Assembly: GCA_964643295.1 (NCBI GenBank)
Contig: CAZXSN010000006.1
Span: 23,445 to 87,444 of the forward strand
Length of the DNA stretch: 64,000 nucleotides
Source: Merdiplasma sp964643295
GTDB taxonomy: Bacteria; Bacillota; Clostridia; Lachnospirales; Lachnospiraceae
Direction of reading: 5' to 3'
How positions within the stretch are numbered: position 1 is the first letter of the stretch; every line of letters starts with the position of its first letter. Below the pieces are notes generated by a model. That model had not been told where the DNA came from, did not search any database, and saw nothing but the letters and a program-made list of their open reading frames with translations. The position numbers were made by a program, and so were the translations under genes. Shown piece after piece: positions 35,480 through 48,900 of the stretch.

Positions 35480-36574
35480 CTATTTGCCGAAATACGCGGC
35501 AATTTCCTGCATCCGTCCGCTCTGGTTCACCTGGAAGGGGCAGCGCTGATCGCAGTGGCCGCATCCCACACAGTCCGAGGCGGTCTTCCCCAAAGAAAGG
35601 TAATGCTCCTTCGCGAGCGGATCTCCCAGTACCGCCAGGTCATAATATTTATTGATCAGTCCGATGTCAAGCCCCGCCGGGCAGGGATGGCAGTGTCTGC
35701 AGTACACGCACGATCCCTTTGTCTCATCCGGGGTAAAGGAACCCAGCACGGAATAATCCCGCTCCTCCTTCGAGGCCGTAAGGTAGACGAGGTTTTGCAG
35801 AAGCTGCTCCACATTTCCTGCCCCCTGCAGGACAGTAAGCACTCCCGGGCGGTCCAGCGCGTACTGGATACACTGCACCGGAGTCAGCGCCTGATGAAAC
35901 TGGGATTTTTTCGCGTCCAGCAGCTGTCCCGCGTTGAAGGGCTTCATCACCGAAATTCCCACGCCTTCCTTCTCGCAGCGCCGGTAGAGGGTGAAACGTT
36001 CATTTCCGCTGCCGCGGGCGTACTCCCCCTCTCCGTAATCATACATCGGATTGATGGAGAACATCATCATATCCAAGATTCCCAGGTCCAGCGCCCGGTT
36101 CGCGAGAGACGGCGTATGCGTGGACAGCCCGATATGGCGCACGACTCCCTGCGCTTTCAAATCGAGCACATACTGCAGCACCCCGTTTCCTTCCACCTCT
36201 TCCAGATCGGATGCCTCATCCAGGCAGTGCAGAAAGCCAAAATCGATGTAATCGGTCTGAAGCTTTGTAAGCTGCCAGTCGACCGAGCGCTTGACCGCCT
36301 CCAAATTCAGATTCCATCCGTATTCTCCGGAAGTGTAATCGGCGCCAAAGTGCACCTGCAGCATGGCCTCGCCTCTTCTGCCCTTCAGGGCTTCCCCCAT
36401 GCCCGGAAAGATCGAGGCGTGTCCTCCTGCCATGTCAAAATAGTTTACGCCGTGGTCGAGTGCGCAGGTGACCGTCTCTGTCACGTTCCGCTCGGATTCC
36501 TCTCCTACGACCGAGGTTCCCATGCCGATCACGCTGATCTTTTCTTCCCCGTGCGGCAATTTTCTGTATTCCAT
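35480..36574 (-). CDS. Aldo/keto reductase with C-terminal 4Fe-4S domain
   Basis: 364 residues. The start is ATG 36574 (MEYRKLPHGEEKISVIGMGT), 7 nt from AGGGGG; an ATG six bases earlier touches the ribosome site. The AKR barrel includes DHGVNYFDMAGG (catalytic Asp; the usual Tyr region is altered to HASIFPGM), LQTDYIDFGFLHCLD and RHIGLSTHTP. The C-terminus has two cysteine clusters, CVYCRHCHPCP and CVGCGHCDQRCP, for ferredoxin-like iron-sulfur clusters. This is the 4Fe-4S-linked AKR group of anaerobes, whose substrates are mostly unknown. The gene lies 20 nt before proS, so the two are likely co-transcribed from the promoter at 36757. Confidence 0.9.
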   Translation of the reverse strand: MEYRKLPHGEEKISVIGMGTSVVGEESERNVTETVTCALDHGVNYFDMAGGHASIFPGMGEALKGRRGEAMLQVHFGADYTSGEYGWNLNLEAVKRSVDWQLTKLQTDYIDFGFLHCLDEASDLEEVEGNGVLQYVLDLKAQGVVRHIGLSTHTPSLANRALDLGILDMMMFSINPMYDYGEGEYARGSGNERFTLYRRCEKEGVGISVMKPFNAGQLLDAKKSQFHQALTPVQCIQYALDRPGVLTVLQGAGNVEQLLQNLVYLTASKEERDYSVLGSFTPDETKGSCVYCRHCHPCPAGLDIGLINKYYDLAVLGDPLAKEHYLSLGKTASDCVGCGHCDQRCPFQVNQSGRMQEIAAYFGK

Positions 36575-36756
36575 CTTCATCCCCCTAATTTTCGTATTCA
36601 ACTTTCGCCGGGACACTCACACAGTTCTTCCCGGTGTATCATCAGACGCCCCGCCGCCGCCAAAAAAGCCAGCCCTTCGCGGACAGAAACTGCCGCGTAC
36701 CGGAAAGAACTCCTTTCGCGAACCGTTTTTAGAACGCTTTCCTGTTCGCTTCAGGA

Positions 36757-36785
36757 ATTCTATCACACATACAGGATCTTAGCAA
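36757..36785 (-). promoter_or_regulatory. Sigma-A promoter of the AKR-proS unit
   Basis: TTGCTA (36780-36785) and TAGAAT (36757-36762) with a 17-nt spacer on the minus strand, about 180 nt upstream of the AKR start. The remaining sequence up to 36968 holds only a weak GTGAG/CTCAC hairpin that could end the giant gene. Confidence 0.65.
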
Positions 36786-36968
36786 CGTTTCCGGCGGCTG
36801 CGATTTCGTTCAAAAAATCTAAAGTCAAAATCTAAGAACGTCCTGCAGGTAAGGTTTCAAACACTCTCTTTCCCTAAAACCCCCGCCTGACCGGTCTTTT
36901 CGTGAGTTTCTCTCACAAAGAACCTTTCTCTGCGCGGATTCGCCGCATTCCTTAAGTCTGGTTTAAGT

Positions 36969-39900
36969 TCATTCTCTGCCTCTGCGCCTGCGTCGGCACA
37001 TGCAAAGGAACATCATAACCAGACCTACGAAAGACAGACTGAACAGAACCGCCAGGAAACCAAGCGGGGCGTCATCCCCGGTAACAGCCGCCCCCGCGTC
37101 TTCTGTTTCCGATGAGGTTTGTGAGCCGGACGCTAAATTCCCTGCGTTCGAAGATTCTGCGTCAGGTTTCTCGGCAGGCTTCTCCGACGGCTTCGTGCCG
37201 GAACCGCCATGCGGATTCGTCTCTGTCTCTTTCGGAGGTTTTGTCTCCGGCTCCTCCGTAGGTTTCGTCTCTGTTTCACCTCCAGGCTCTGTCTCCGGTT
37301 CTTCCGTTGGCTTTGTCTCTGACCCGCCGCCGGGTTTTGTCTCCGTCTCACTGCCAAAGCCTGTCTCCGGCTCCTCCGTTGGCTTTGTCTCTGATCCGCC
37401 GCCGGGATTGGTCTCCGACTCACCGCCGGAACCAGTTCCAGAACCGCTGCCTGATTCCGGATTTGTCTCACTCTCAGGGGGTGTCTCCGGCTCTCTTTCC
37501 GTTTCCTTCTCTGATTCTTTTTCCGTCTCTGGTTCCTTTTCCGTTTCAGTCTCCGCCTCGGTTTCTGTCTCGGCTTCTGTCTCGGTTTCGGTTTCCGTTT
37601 CTGTTTCAGTCTCGGTCTCCGATTCCGTTTCAGTCTCCGCCTCGGTTTCTGCCTCGGTTTCCGTCTCAGTTTCAGTTTCCGTTTCACCCGGATACGTTGG
37701 ACCGGGATTCGGATAAGGATCCGGGCGGACTGCCCTGTTTACAAAAGCAATCTCCGTCGTGCCTGCTGCCACGTTAAATGATGCCTTCGTTTCGCTGACC
37801 AGCCCCGCTGTTTTCACTGCCGTCTCGTTTTCCGGCCCTAAGATATAATACGTGTCAAATCCTGCCTGTTCATCCTCCTCAACCAGCAGGCGTGTCCCCA
37901 CGGGAATGTGGAAAAACGCCTGGCTTTCACCGTCTTCCAGTTCAAACGTCGCCGTTTCCTCACTGACAGTCTCAGCCTTGTCCAGCCCAATCGTGTAGGT
38001 AAACGGAATGCCTTTTTGCCCAGCTCCATCAACAAAAACCTGGTTCTTTACGATCAGCGTTCCATAAAGTTGATTGGTAAACCGAACCGCGGTCGCGAGT
38101 GAATCGCTCGTGCTCGTGTGGATGGTTCCGCTTGCCGACCGGTTGTCGGAATGAACCTCTACATCCTTATCCGTGCTGGTGATAACGCATTTTCCGTTCT
38201 CAATGTCCTGCAGCTCAGGATCCTTCTGCTCAGAAACGGTAAACATGGTTCCGTCTTCCAACTTAAGGACGATCCAGCTGTCCCCGTCTTTCAGAGAGAA
38301 ATTCGCTTCTCCGTTTTCCAGCGGAACCTCTTCTGTTTCCAGCGCTCCGTTCGCGGCGACAGACTTCAGGATCGTGATAGAGCCGCTAAGCGGACTTCCG
38401 TCCTTTGTCAGCGTCAGCGTAAACGGGTATTCCTTCGTCTTATCCCCGATGGGAACGGTCTTGCTGATGATCAAAGCTCCGTTGTGGAAGTTGTTGATGA
38501 ATTCCGCAGTCGCCATCTCCCCGCTGCCCGGGATTACGCCTTCGCTTCCGGTACTGACTGTTCCGTAGCCCTGCGCCGGATCCTCCGTGACAGTATAGCC
38601 CGCTCCGGTTGGCAGCCCGCAGATAACCGCGGATTCTCCCACGCCCAAAGAAAGCTCCGCCCGGTTGTTGGTAAATGTGCAAACCGGTTCTCCTTCCTTA
38701 TCACCGTTCTCCCCGTAATAGGGACCATTCACTGTTTCACCGTTTATAGTTCTGATCTCCACGCGGAAAGTGAACTTTTCGCCATTGCTTCCTGGTTTCA
38801 GAAGTGTGGACGTTTTGGTGATCTTTAAATTTCCTCCGGTATAGGTGTTGGTAAAGGCTGCTATTGCTTCTTTGCCTTTTTGAATTTCCCCCGATGCGCC
38901 TTTCGCAGTGGTCTCGTATCCGTCTTTCCGGGCATCTTCCTCCGTGACTGTGTAGGATGCTCCGTCCGGCAGCCCCTGGAATGTCACGCTCTCTCCGCTT
39001 TTCAGTGAAAATGTGGCAGCGCCGTCTTTAAACCGTATGTCTTTCCCGATCAGGTCTGAACTTCTGGGACCGTTTACGCCGCTGTCGCTTAACGTAACCG
39101 TAAAGGCAAACGCCCGGTCTTTGTCGGCTCCTTTCCCTTCCACTTCCTTGGAAACCGTAAGGCTGCCGCCGTTGTAGTCGTTGGTAACAATGGTTTCTAC
39201 AGTTTTTTCTACCGGAATCGTTCCTCTTTGATTCTCATAGGTGGTCGAATACCCTTCCGCCCACATCTCCGTAACGGAATATGTAAGACCGGCCGGCAGA
39301 TTTTGAGCCTCTATGCTTTCGCCGCCTTTTAAGGAGAAGAAAGCGGTGCCGTTGGAAAAGTCCATGCCGCCGTAACTGCCGCTAAAACCTGTAGCAGCTT
39401 CCCCGCCTGCATCCTCCCCTGGTGCATCCGCGGAAGTTTCTTCTGTCACGGTCACCGCGAAGCGAAACGCCCGCTCCTGATTCCCCTGACCGGTAACCTG
39501 CTTGATAACCCGAAGCCCTCCGGTTTGAAACGTGTTGACAAACCGCGCCTGGCTGGTCTTTTGATCCCCGATGATCCCCGCTTCACCTTCAGAGGAGACC
39601 GTGTATCCCTGATGATCGGTTTCCGTAACCCGATACTTTGTCCCTGCCGGAATCCCGGAAAGAGTTTTGACCCCGCCATCCGCCAGTGTGAGCATACCTT
39701 TGCCGTCTGTGAATATAATCCCGCCATAAGTACCCTCCAGCGGTCTGCCATCCTTTGTCAGTACTACCTCGAAAGGAAACTCCCTTGTCCTGCTGGCACC
39801 AGCTCCCGCCACTGTCTTACTGATCTCCAGACTGCCGGTCCTGCGGCGGTTGATAAAAACGGCTGTCGCTGAGGTTTCATCCTCCGTGATGTCACCTTTA

Positions 39901-42900
39901 TCCTCTATTTGAATGACCTCATACTCCTGCGTATCTGCATTCAGTTCTTCCACGGCGTACCTGCAGGTGGGCAGATTTGTGAAAGTGATGCTCTGCTTAT
40001 CCTTTAGGGAAAATTCTGCCGCTCCATTTGTGAATGTGACTTCATCTTCTTTTCCCTGACGGTTAAAGTCTGCCTGGCCTTCCAGAGTGACACGAAACTG
40101 GAACTCCCTTCCTTTCTCCCCATCCGAAACTGTGCCGGTGACATACTTGGTGACTGTCAGACTTCCGGGCTGATAGGTGTTGATAAATTCTGCCGTTATC
40201 GTATCATTATCATGTGGAATCGTGCCAGTCGCATTAGTGCTGGAAGTGACAAAACCATCCTCACCCGCGTCCGTCTCTGTGACAGTATACCCAACTCCCG
40301 CGGGCAGACCAGGTATCCTGATCTCCTCGCCGCTTTGCAAAGCAAATTCAGCAATTCCATCCGTAAACACCACGTCCCCGCGATTTTGCTGTACGCTCTG
40401 ATCATCCAGGGTGACCGTAAAATGAAACTCCCTGTCCGGATCATTTTCCGTTCCTTTAACAATCTTGCTGACAATCAGTGTTCCACCATCGTAAGTATTG
40501 GTGACTGTGACAGTCTTCGCCGAACCGGATTCAATCGTACCGGGGTTGTCTTCGGAATAATCGGTCTTATATCCTTCGATCGCCGTCTCCGTAACGGTAT
40601 ACGAGGTTCCGGCGGGAAGCCCCTCAGCGACCGCCTGTTCCCCATGCTTTAAAGAAACCAAGGCGACGCCGTTTTCAAACGTCAATTCCCCATACTGACC
40701 ATTGACCGTCCTGTCACTCAGTTCAACATGAATCGGAAACGCCCGCTGCTGATTGCCTCCTTCTAAAACAGCCTTCTTTACTGTCAGACTGCCCGAGCGG
40801 TATGTATTGATGAAGGCTGCCTTCGCCTCACCTCCGTCAGTGATCGTTCCTGTGGCGCTGCCTTCCGCAACACCCTCACCAGATATCCCCGCGATTGAGG
40901 TCAGATAACCATGCTGGTTCGCCTCTGTTTCCGTGACCGTATAGGTGGTTCCCGCGGGGATGCCGGACGCGCTGAGACTTTCCCCGTTTTGCAGGGAAAA
41001 ACTGGCGCTGCCATCCTTAAACTCCATCTCCCCGAACCTGCCGGTAAGGGCAGGTTTCAGTGTCGCGGTAAACGCGAACGACCGGTCCTGATCCTGTTTG
41101 GGAGCGCCAGCCGCATATTTTGTCACGGTAAGACTGCCGGTTCTGCGGGTATTGGTAAAGACAGCCTTCGCCGGTGTGTCCTTCGCAATTTTCCCGGAAG
41201 CGCCCGTGCTTTCAGTAAGATAGTCCTCCTGCTCATCTTCCCGAACCGTATAACGCACGTTTACAGGCAGGTTGGACGCCGTGACACTCTGTCCGTTCAC
41301 AAGAGAAAATTTAGCTATGCCGTCAGTAAACGTCATCCCGCCGAAATCACCGCTGATGGTCTTATCGCTCAGTTCCACAGTAAAATCAAAGGGCTTCGCT
41401 TGATCCGTATTCGGATCATCCTTTACGGTCTTGGAAACCGTAAGGCTCCCCGTCTGATACGTATTGACAAAGGAGGCCAGCGAAGTGATCCCTTTTTGAA
41501 TCTGGCCGGTGGCGCCGGTGGATTCAGTAACATAACCGCCCTCGTTCGCGCCCTCCTCCGTGACGGTATAAATTGCCCCGGCCGGCAGACCAAGGAACGT
41601 CACGCTCTGTCCATCCTTCAGGCTGAATGAGGCAACCCCATTATAGAACCAGACGGCATTCCCATTCAAAACAGCGCCTCTCGGGCCGTACACGCCGCTG
41701 TCGCTTAACGTAACCGTAAAATTGAAGACCTTGCCTTTGTGTTCGTCATCCCCTTCCACCTTCTTGGAAACCGTAAGGCTGCCGCCGTTGTAGTCATTGG
41801 TAACAATGGTTTCCACAGTTTTTCCTGCAGGAATCGTTCCGCTTTGATTCTCATAGGCGGTCGTATAGCCTTCCGCCCGAAGCTCTGTCACGGTGTATGA
41901 CAATCCGGCTGGCAGATCCTTCGCCTCACGGCTTTCGCCGTGTCTTAACGTAAAGAAGGCAATTCCGTTGGAAAAGATCATATCTCCGTATGTACCGCTT
42001 AGACCGGAATTTGCATCACCGGAATCGCTCTCCTCTTCTGAACTTTCGAGATCTTTACGGACTTCAACAAGAAAACTGAACTCATGCTGGGTATTTCCCC
42101 AGCCGGTCACTTTCTTCGTAACTTTCAGTCCGCCGGTCAGAAACGTATTGGTAAACTTGGCCTGCTTAATCTGCTGATCCTCAATGGTTCCTTGTGCATC
42201 GGCAGGAGTAACTGTGTACCCCTGCGGGTCAAGCTCTTTTACCTCATACCGCGTCCCTGCCGGGATGCCGGAAAGAGTTCTGCTCTCCCCATGCCGCAGC
42301 GAAACAGTGCCAGTGCCGTCTTCAAAGGAAACGCCGCCGTAAGTGCCTCTCAGTATCTCGCCATCTCTGGTCAGTCTAATCTCAAAGGAAAACTCTTTTG
42401 TCTTATCACCGCCGGTACCTTCCACCGTCTTTGAGATTTGAAGACTGCCCGTCCTGTAACGGTTGGTAAAGGTGGCTGTCGCGGACGTTTTTTCTCCGGT
42501 GATTTCCCCGGATGCGCCGCTGCTGGTGGTGGCATAACCATCCTGATTCGCATCCAGTTCCACCACGGTATACTTTCCGGCGGGAAGCTGCGATGCAGTT
42601 ATGCTCTGTCCGTGATGCAGAGTAAATTCCGCTTCGCCATTCTTAAAGACCATCGCGTTTTCATCAGTCTGGCCGCTGGAATACTCCTTGTTGTCCAGCG
42701 TGACCCGGAAATGAAAGTCTTTTCCCTGATCAGCGTCCGTGCCGGTGACATTCTTGGCAACCGTCAGACTCCCGGGCTGATACGTGTTGGTGAACGCCGC
42801 CGTCACTGATCCGTTATTGTGTGGAATCGTTCCGGTCGACTTCGTGCTGGCAGTGACATAGCCGTCCGCTCCCGCGTCCGTCTCCGTAACGGTATACTCT

Positions 42901-45900
42901 GCTTCAGCGAGCAGACCGGGAATCTCCATCCTTTCACCATCTCCCAGTTCAAAGCGGGCCACGCCTGCCGTAAAATTCACTTCACCCCGGTTCCCTCGAA
43001 CGCTCTGATCGCTCAGTGTGACTGTAAAATGAAACTTTTTTTGCGAATCGCTATCCGTTCCTTTCACAGTCTTGGTAACGATGAGTGTTCCTCCATCATA
43101 GGTGTTGGTAACCGTGGCAGTCGTTTTCTCACCGGCCTCAATCGTACCGGAACAGTCTGCGTCATACTGAATGTTGTATCCTTCAACCGCCGTCTCCGTA
43201 ACGGTATACCTGGTTCCGGCGGGCAGCCCTTCAGCGGTCGCAGACTTCCCATGCGAAAGATCAACAGAGGAAAAACCGTTTACGAATGTCATGCCGCCAT
43301 ACGTACCATTAACCGTTGTATCATCCAACTTTACATGGATAGCAAACTTCCGCTGCTGATTCCCACCCTCTGCAACAACCTTCTTCACTGTCAGATCGCC
43401 AGAGTGGTACGCATTGGTAAAGGCCGCTTTTGCCGCAGCCCCGTCGGGAATCGTTCCTTTAACGCTGCCGTCTTTCACTTTCGCATCTTTTCCGTCTGCG
43501 TCCACAACCGTAGTCTGATAGCCGTGCCGGTTTGCGTCCGTTTCCGTGACCGTATAGGTTGTTCCCGCGGGGATGCCGGATGCGGTAAGGCTGTCTTCGT
43601 CCTGCAAAGAAAAGCTGGCCGTGCCGTTGTCAAACTGCATATCACCGAACTGGCCGGTAAGGGCAGAATCGAGGGTTACGGTAAAACGAAACTCCCGGTT
43701 CGGATCCTGAGAGGGGGCATCTGTCACGGTTTTGGAAACCGTAAGACTGCCGGTTTTGCGGGTATTGATAAAGACTGCCTCTGCCGTAGTCCCGCTTTCA
43801 ATTTTCCCGGAATCACCCGTGAAGCTGGCTATAAATTCCTCGTTCTTACCTTCACCATCTTCTAAGACCGTATAACTTACGTTCACAGGCAAATCCCTAG
43901 CCGTGATGCTCTGCCCGGAAACAAGTGTAAAAGTGGCTATGCCTTTATCAAATATCATCTCACCATAGGTCCCGGTGATACTCTGATCACCAAGCTTCAC
44001 AGTGAAAGCAAATGGTCTGGTCTGATCCGTCTTAAGGCCATTCTGTACGGTCTTTGATACCGTTAGATTTCCTGTCTGATACGTATTGACAAAGGATGCC
44101 CTGGAAACCTGTTTCGTACTAATCACACCGACCGCGCCTGAGGAAGTCGTGACGTAACCGCTTCCGTTGGCCTCTTTCTCCATAACGGTATAGGCCGCGC
44201 CGTCCGGCAGTCCCTGAAACGTCACGCTCTGCCCGCTTTTAAGCGAAAATTCAGCAGTTCCGTTTGTAAACTGTACATTCTCCCCGATCGGATCAGAACT
44301 TCTCGGTCCGTTCACGCTCCTGTCACTGAGTGTGACCGTAAACTCAAAAGACTTGTCTTTCGGGGCTTTCTCCCCTTCCACCGTCTTGGAAACTACTAAA
44401 GAGCCGCCGTGATACTCGTTTGTTACGGTGACCTCCTCAACCGCGCCTTCCGGGATCACGCCGCTTCCATTGGCCGTATAGCTTGTTGTATAATCTTCCA
44501 CCGGTGTCTCTGTCACAAGATACTTCATCCCTGTCGGCAGATCCGCGGCCGTTTTACTCTCCCCGGAGCGCAGCGTGAAAAGTGCCCTGCCGTTGAGAAA
44601 GTTCATTTCCCCGTACCTGCCGGTTAAGCCACCAGTTTCACCGCTTTGCTCCTTCTCCTCTAAGGAGGGTTCGTCTGTCTTAGAGACATCCACCTGGAAC
44701 TGGAAATTCCGACGGGCATTGCCCTGACCGGTAACCAGCTTGGTAACCTTCAGTCCTCCGGTCTGAAACGTATTGGTAAACGCGGCTTCCCTGGTCGTTT
44801 GATCCTCAATGGTTCCTTCCGCTCCATCAGAAGAGACTGTATATCCCTGCGAATCGGTTTCCTTAACCACGTACTGTGCCCCTGCCGGAATCCCGGAAAG
44901 TGTTTTAGACTCTCCATCCGCCAGGGTGAATTTCCCGGTGCCTTCTGAAAAATCAACCCCACCATACGTGCCATTCAGCGGTTTTCCATCCTTTGTCAGT
45001 GTCACCTCGAAAGGAAACTGCTTTGTCCTGTTAGCGCCGGTTCCCTGCACCGTCTTTGTAATCTTAAGACTTCCGGTTTTGTAACGGTTGGTAAATACGA
45101 CATTCGCTGAAGTTTTGTCCGTTGTGAGCTCACCGGTTTCCCCGGTACTGCTTACCTCATAATCTGTCCTATCAACATCCAACTCCTCCACTGTATACCC
45201 GCCAGTGGGAAGGTTTGTGAAAGTAATGCTCTCCCCGTGGTGCAGAGAAAATTCCGCTTCACCGCCTGTGAAGGTCACTCCATCAGCCCGTTCGATGGAA
45301 TACTCCTTGTTGTCAAGTGTGATCCGGAAATAAAATTCCTCATTCTCCGCCGATTCCTTGCCGGTCACAAACTTGGCAACTGTCAAACTCCCGGGCTGAT
45401 AAGTGTTGGTAAATGCCGCCGTCGCTGTTTCGCCTTTGGGAATCGTTCCGGTCGAATTCGTGCTGGTGGTGACATAGCCATCCGTACCCGCACCCGTCTC
45501 CGTGACGGTATACTCTGCTCCTGCGGGCAATCCCGGAATCGTAATCCCTCCGTTATGTTTCAGTTTAAAAGAGGCCGCTCCATCTTTGAAGGTTACATTC
45601 CCGCGAGGGCCATTGACGTCCCTGTCATTTAAACTGACAGTAAACTCAAACTCACGGTTTATATCGCCGCCTGTTCCGGCAACAGTCTTGGTAACACAAA
45701 GTGTGCCCCCATCGTAGGTATTGGTGATCGTGGCGGTCTGGGGCTCATCTGCGTTGATCGTACTTGAACAATTATTGTACTCAGCCGTGTACCCTTCCAC
45801 CGCTGTCTCCGTTACGGTATAACCTGTCCCGGCAGGCAGTCCTACAGCGGTCGCCTCCTCATCATGCATCAGGGAAACTGTAGCCTCGCCGTTTACAAAC

Positions 45901-48900
45901 GTCATTTGACCGTACTGACCATTAACCGTTGAATCGTTCAGCTCCACATGAATCTCAAATGCCCGCTGCTGATTGCCTCCCTCCGAAACAACCTTCCTCA
46001 CTTTCAGGCTGCCTGACTGGTACGTATTGGTAAACATTACGCTGACGCCCGCCCCGATTGTGCCGCTCACACTGTTCCCTGTTCCTACTGCCGTCCCAGC
46101 AGGCGTTACTTCCGTCGAAGTTCGATAGCCATGCTGATTCGCATCCTCCTCCGTAACCGTGTAGGAGATATTGGCAGGAAGCCCGGACGCAGTCGCACTG
46201 CTCCCATTTTTCAAGGAAAAGCTGGCTTTGCCCTCGTGAAAGTCCATTCCGCCGTAGGTACCGGTTAAAGCTGGTTCCAGTGTTACCGTAAACCGAAACT
46301 CCCTCTCTGAATCCTTTTCCGGGACATTCTCCACTTTTTTTGATACGGTAAGGTTTGCCTGACAGGTATTCGTAAACGTCCGTGTCGTTTGATATACATT
46401 TCCATTCAACGGAGTTACATCCCCTGTAATCACATAAGGTTCATCCTCCTTGCCGCTCACATCCACAACCAGAGTCTGAGGAGACGCATAAACCATCCCG
46501 GATTCCCCGCCGTCAGATTCGGTAACCGTCAGCGTATGCTGTCCGGGATCTAATTTAAGTAATTCAAAGGATTCCTCCCTCTTTGACGAGAAAATATCAA
46601 GACTTCCTTTGTCTTCTGCCACACCTGCTTCAGACAGCGTGAACGAAAAGCGGTCGTCATCTCTCCATTCTCGCCCGGACAATTCTTTCTGCACCGTAAT
46701 CTTCACCACCGGATCAATGATTAGAGTAGCCGTTGCCAAAACTGAAGGCGCCGCCACCTGGACAGCACTGGAGGCTTCTTTATCTGCAAATGTCACCGTC
46801 ACCGTGTAGGTATAAACGCCGACTTCAGTAAACGTCTGGTCAAAAACAATGTGAGAAAAGTCCGTAAGATCCTTTTCCTCGCTGGTATAGACTGTATTCT
46901 CTTCTCCATTCCTTCCATGCTGTGTCACGGTCACTGTATACGTCCCCTTCATACCCTGATCCAAGGCTGCAGTGTCGAAATCTTTTCCGCCCTGGTATAC
47001 CAGTGCCGCGGCAGACAGACCGTGTTCCTTCCCATTATAAAACACACGGGAATCCTCTGCTGTGGCCTTCGCCCAGACAGCATCCAGGGAAAAAATTGTA
47101 TTGGTAGCGCCAAAATAGACACTCCCTCCCGGGAACGTGAAAGGATTTCCATAATTTCCTTCGCTGCCGCTGTCGTAGTTCAAGTCTCCATTCTTCTCTG
47201 TCACATACTTGTTGTAGCTTTTGTTATACCACGCAAGAAATGTATACTCACCAGTTGAATCTTTCGGTGCCTCCGTAGTTACGGCAACGGATTCTTCATT
47301 TCCCTTCACAAACCGGTGTCCCTGATCAAGAACCACATATTTTTTTGCACTACTGCTCGTTGTCCCGTTATCGCCCAGCCGCTGCCCATCCTGTGTGGAA
47401 GAAGAACTGGCAAAATCCCCTCCTGCGATCGTCATCGTATAGCCAAACATGGCAGGCTTCTCTGACCAGACCGCGTACAGATGCTTTTCTCCGCCCTTCA
47501 CTGTCAGCTGCTGCCCGCTTCGGACACGCCGGTAGGTTCCTTTTTTCCCGGACGAAACATCTGTGGCAAGATAGGTCACCCCTCCCAGAGGCTGCGCATT
47601 CTTATCTTCCGCCCAGCCCATGAAGTATACCGTCTTGCCATCATGTGCGATATGACCGGATTCAATATTCTTGTAGTCACTAACGTTCCCCAGCTTTTCT
47701 GCGAAGATCTCCGCGCCATTCTGAAGATCAAACACATAGAAACCATCTGACATGGCATCTTCTGACTTAGTCTCCACAAACAGCTTTCCATTGTCTGCGG
47801 TCTCCTCGGTTCCGTCGTTCAGATGGTAAATCACCTGCGCACCGGCTGTGATCGTAAGGGTGGCAGTGACAGAGCCAACCTCAAGACCTTCCTGGGCCGC
47901 GTTATTCGATGTATCGGACGATGGAACCTTTATGACAGAGGTAATGGTATAATGATACACACCCGGCTCGATGAATGAGGGTACTTCTTCTTTCATTGAT
48001 ACAGAGTTGCCGCTCTCATCCGTAACATCATACGTATAAACAACATTGTCATTGCGGTTTCCCTGTGAATCATCCTCAAATGAGGAAAGATTCCCCGCAG
48101 CGCCGCCGGTGAAAGTCGTTTGAAGATCCTCAAGATTCACTGTATGGGACTCCCCATCATAGGGCACCGTCACATCTTCTGCGCCCGATACCGCTCCCCA
48201 GGTGGCATCCAGGCTGAATACACTGTGTTCCCCGCCATATGTAAGCGTATCCTGCGGCAGATATAGCTTTTCCCCTTTCTTTTCATACCAGCCAAGAAAA
48301 TTTTTTCCCTCCGCTGTTGGCGTATCCGCAGTCACCCGCCAGCTGCCGCCTTCACCTTGCCCATGTCCCTGATCCAGCACCATCAGTTTCAACGCGTCAT
48401 TCCCTGTTTTTCCATTGTACCCCAGCTGCTGCCCGTCGCTCGTCTGCCAGTGGCCGCCTAGCAATTCATCCCGTTTTGTTCCAAAGGAAGCTTCCGGAAT
48501 TGTCAGCACATAGCCAAACAGTCCCGCATTATTTGCAGGCGCCCATACCGCATAGAGGTTGGTAGTCGCCTGGTCAACAGTTATGGTTGTTCCGCGCTGA
48601 TAACCTCGGTAAACAACAGTGTCATCCCCAATCGATGTGATCGGATAATCGATATTCGCGTAAGACGTAAACGAAGTGTTTCCTTTGCTCCATCCGGCAA
48701 AATGCTTTCCGTCCCCATTCTGACCCTGTGCGAGTTTTCCAGCATCAGAATGATTCGAAAACATCGTACTTCCGTCCTCTTCTCCCACGCTATGCAGATT
48801 GAAAACCGGATTCTCCTGCCATACGGTTTTGATGTCCTTTCCCTCTTCACTACCGCCTTGTGAATCGACATGGTAGACCAGACAGTATTTCCCCTGCGGC

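Noticed and set aside
37000..37777. Long plus-strand frames rich in Ser/Val or Ser/Pro/Leu opposite the stalk repeat
   Set aside because: Mirror products of the Glu-Thr repeat coding on the minus strand.
38826..46349. CRISPR array as explanation of regular repeats
   Set aside because: The period is about 325 nt per domain, protein coding throughout, with no short identical repeats and unique spacers.
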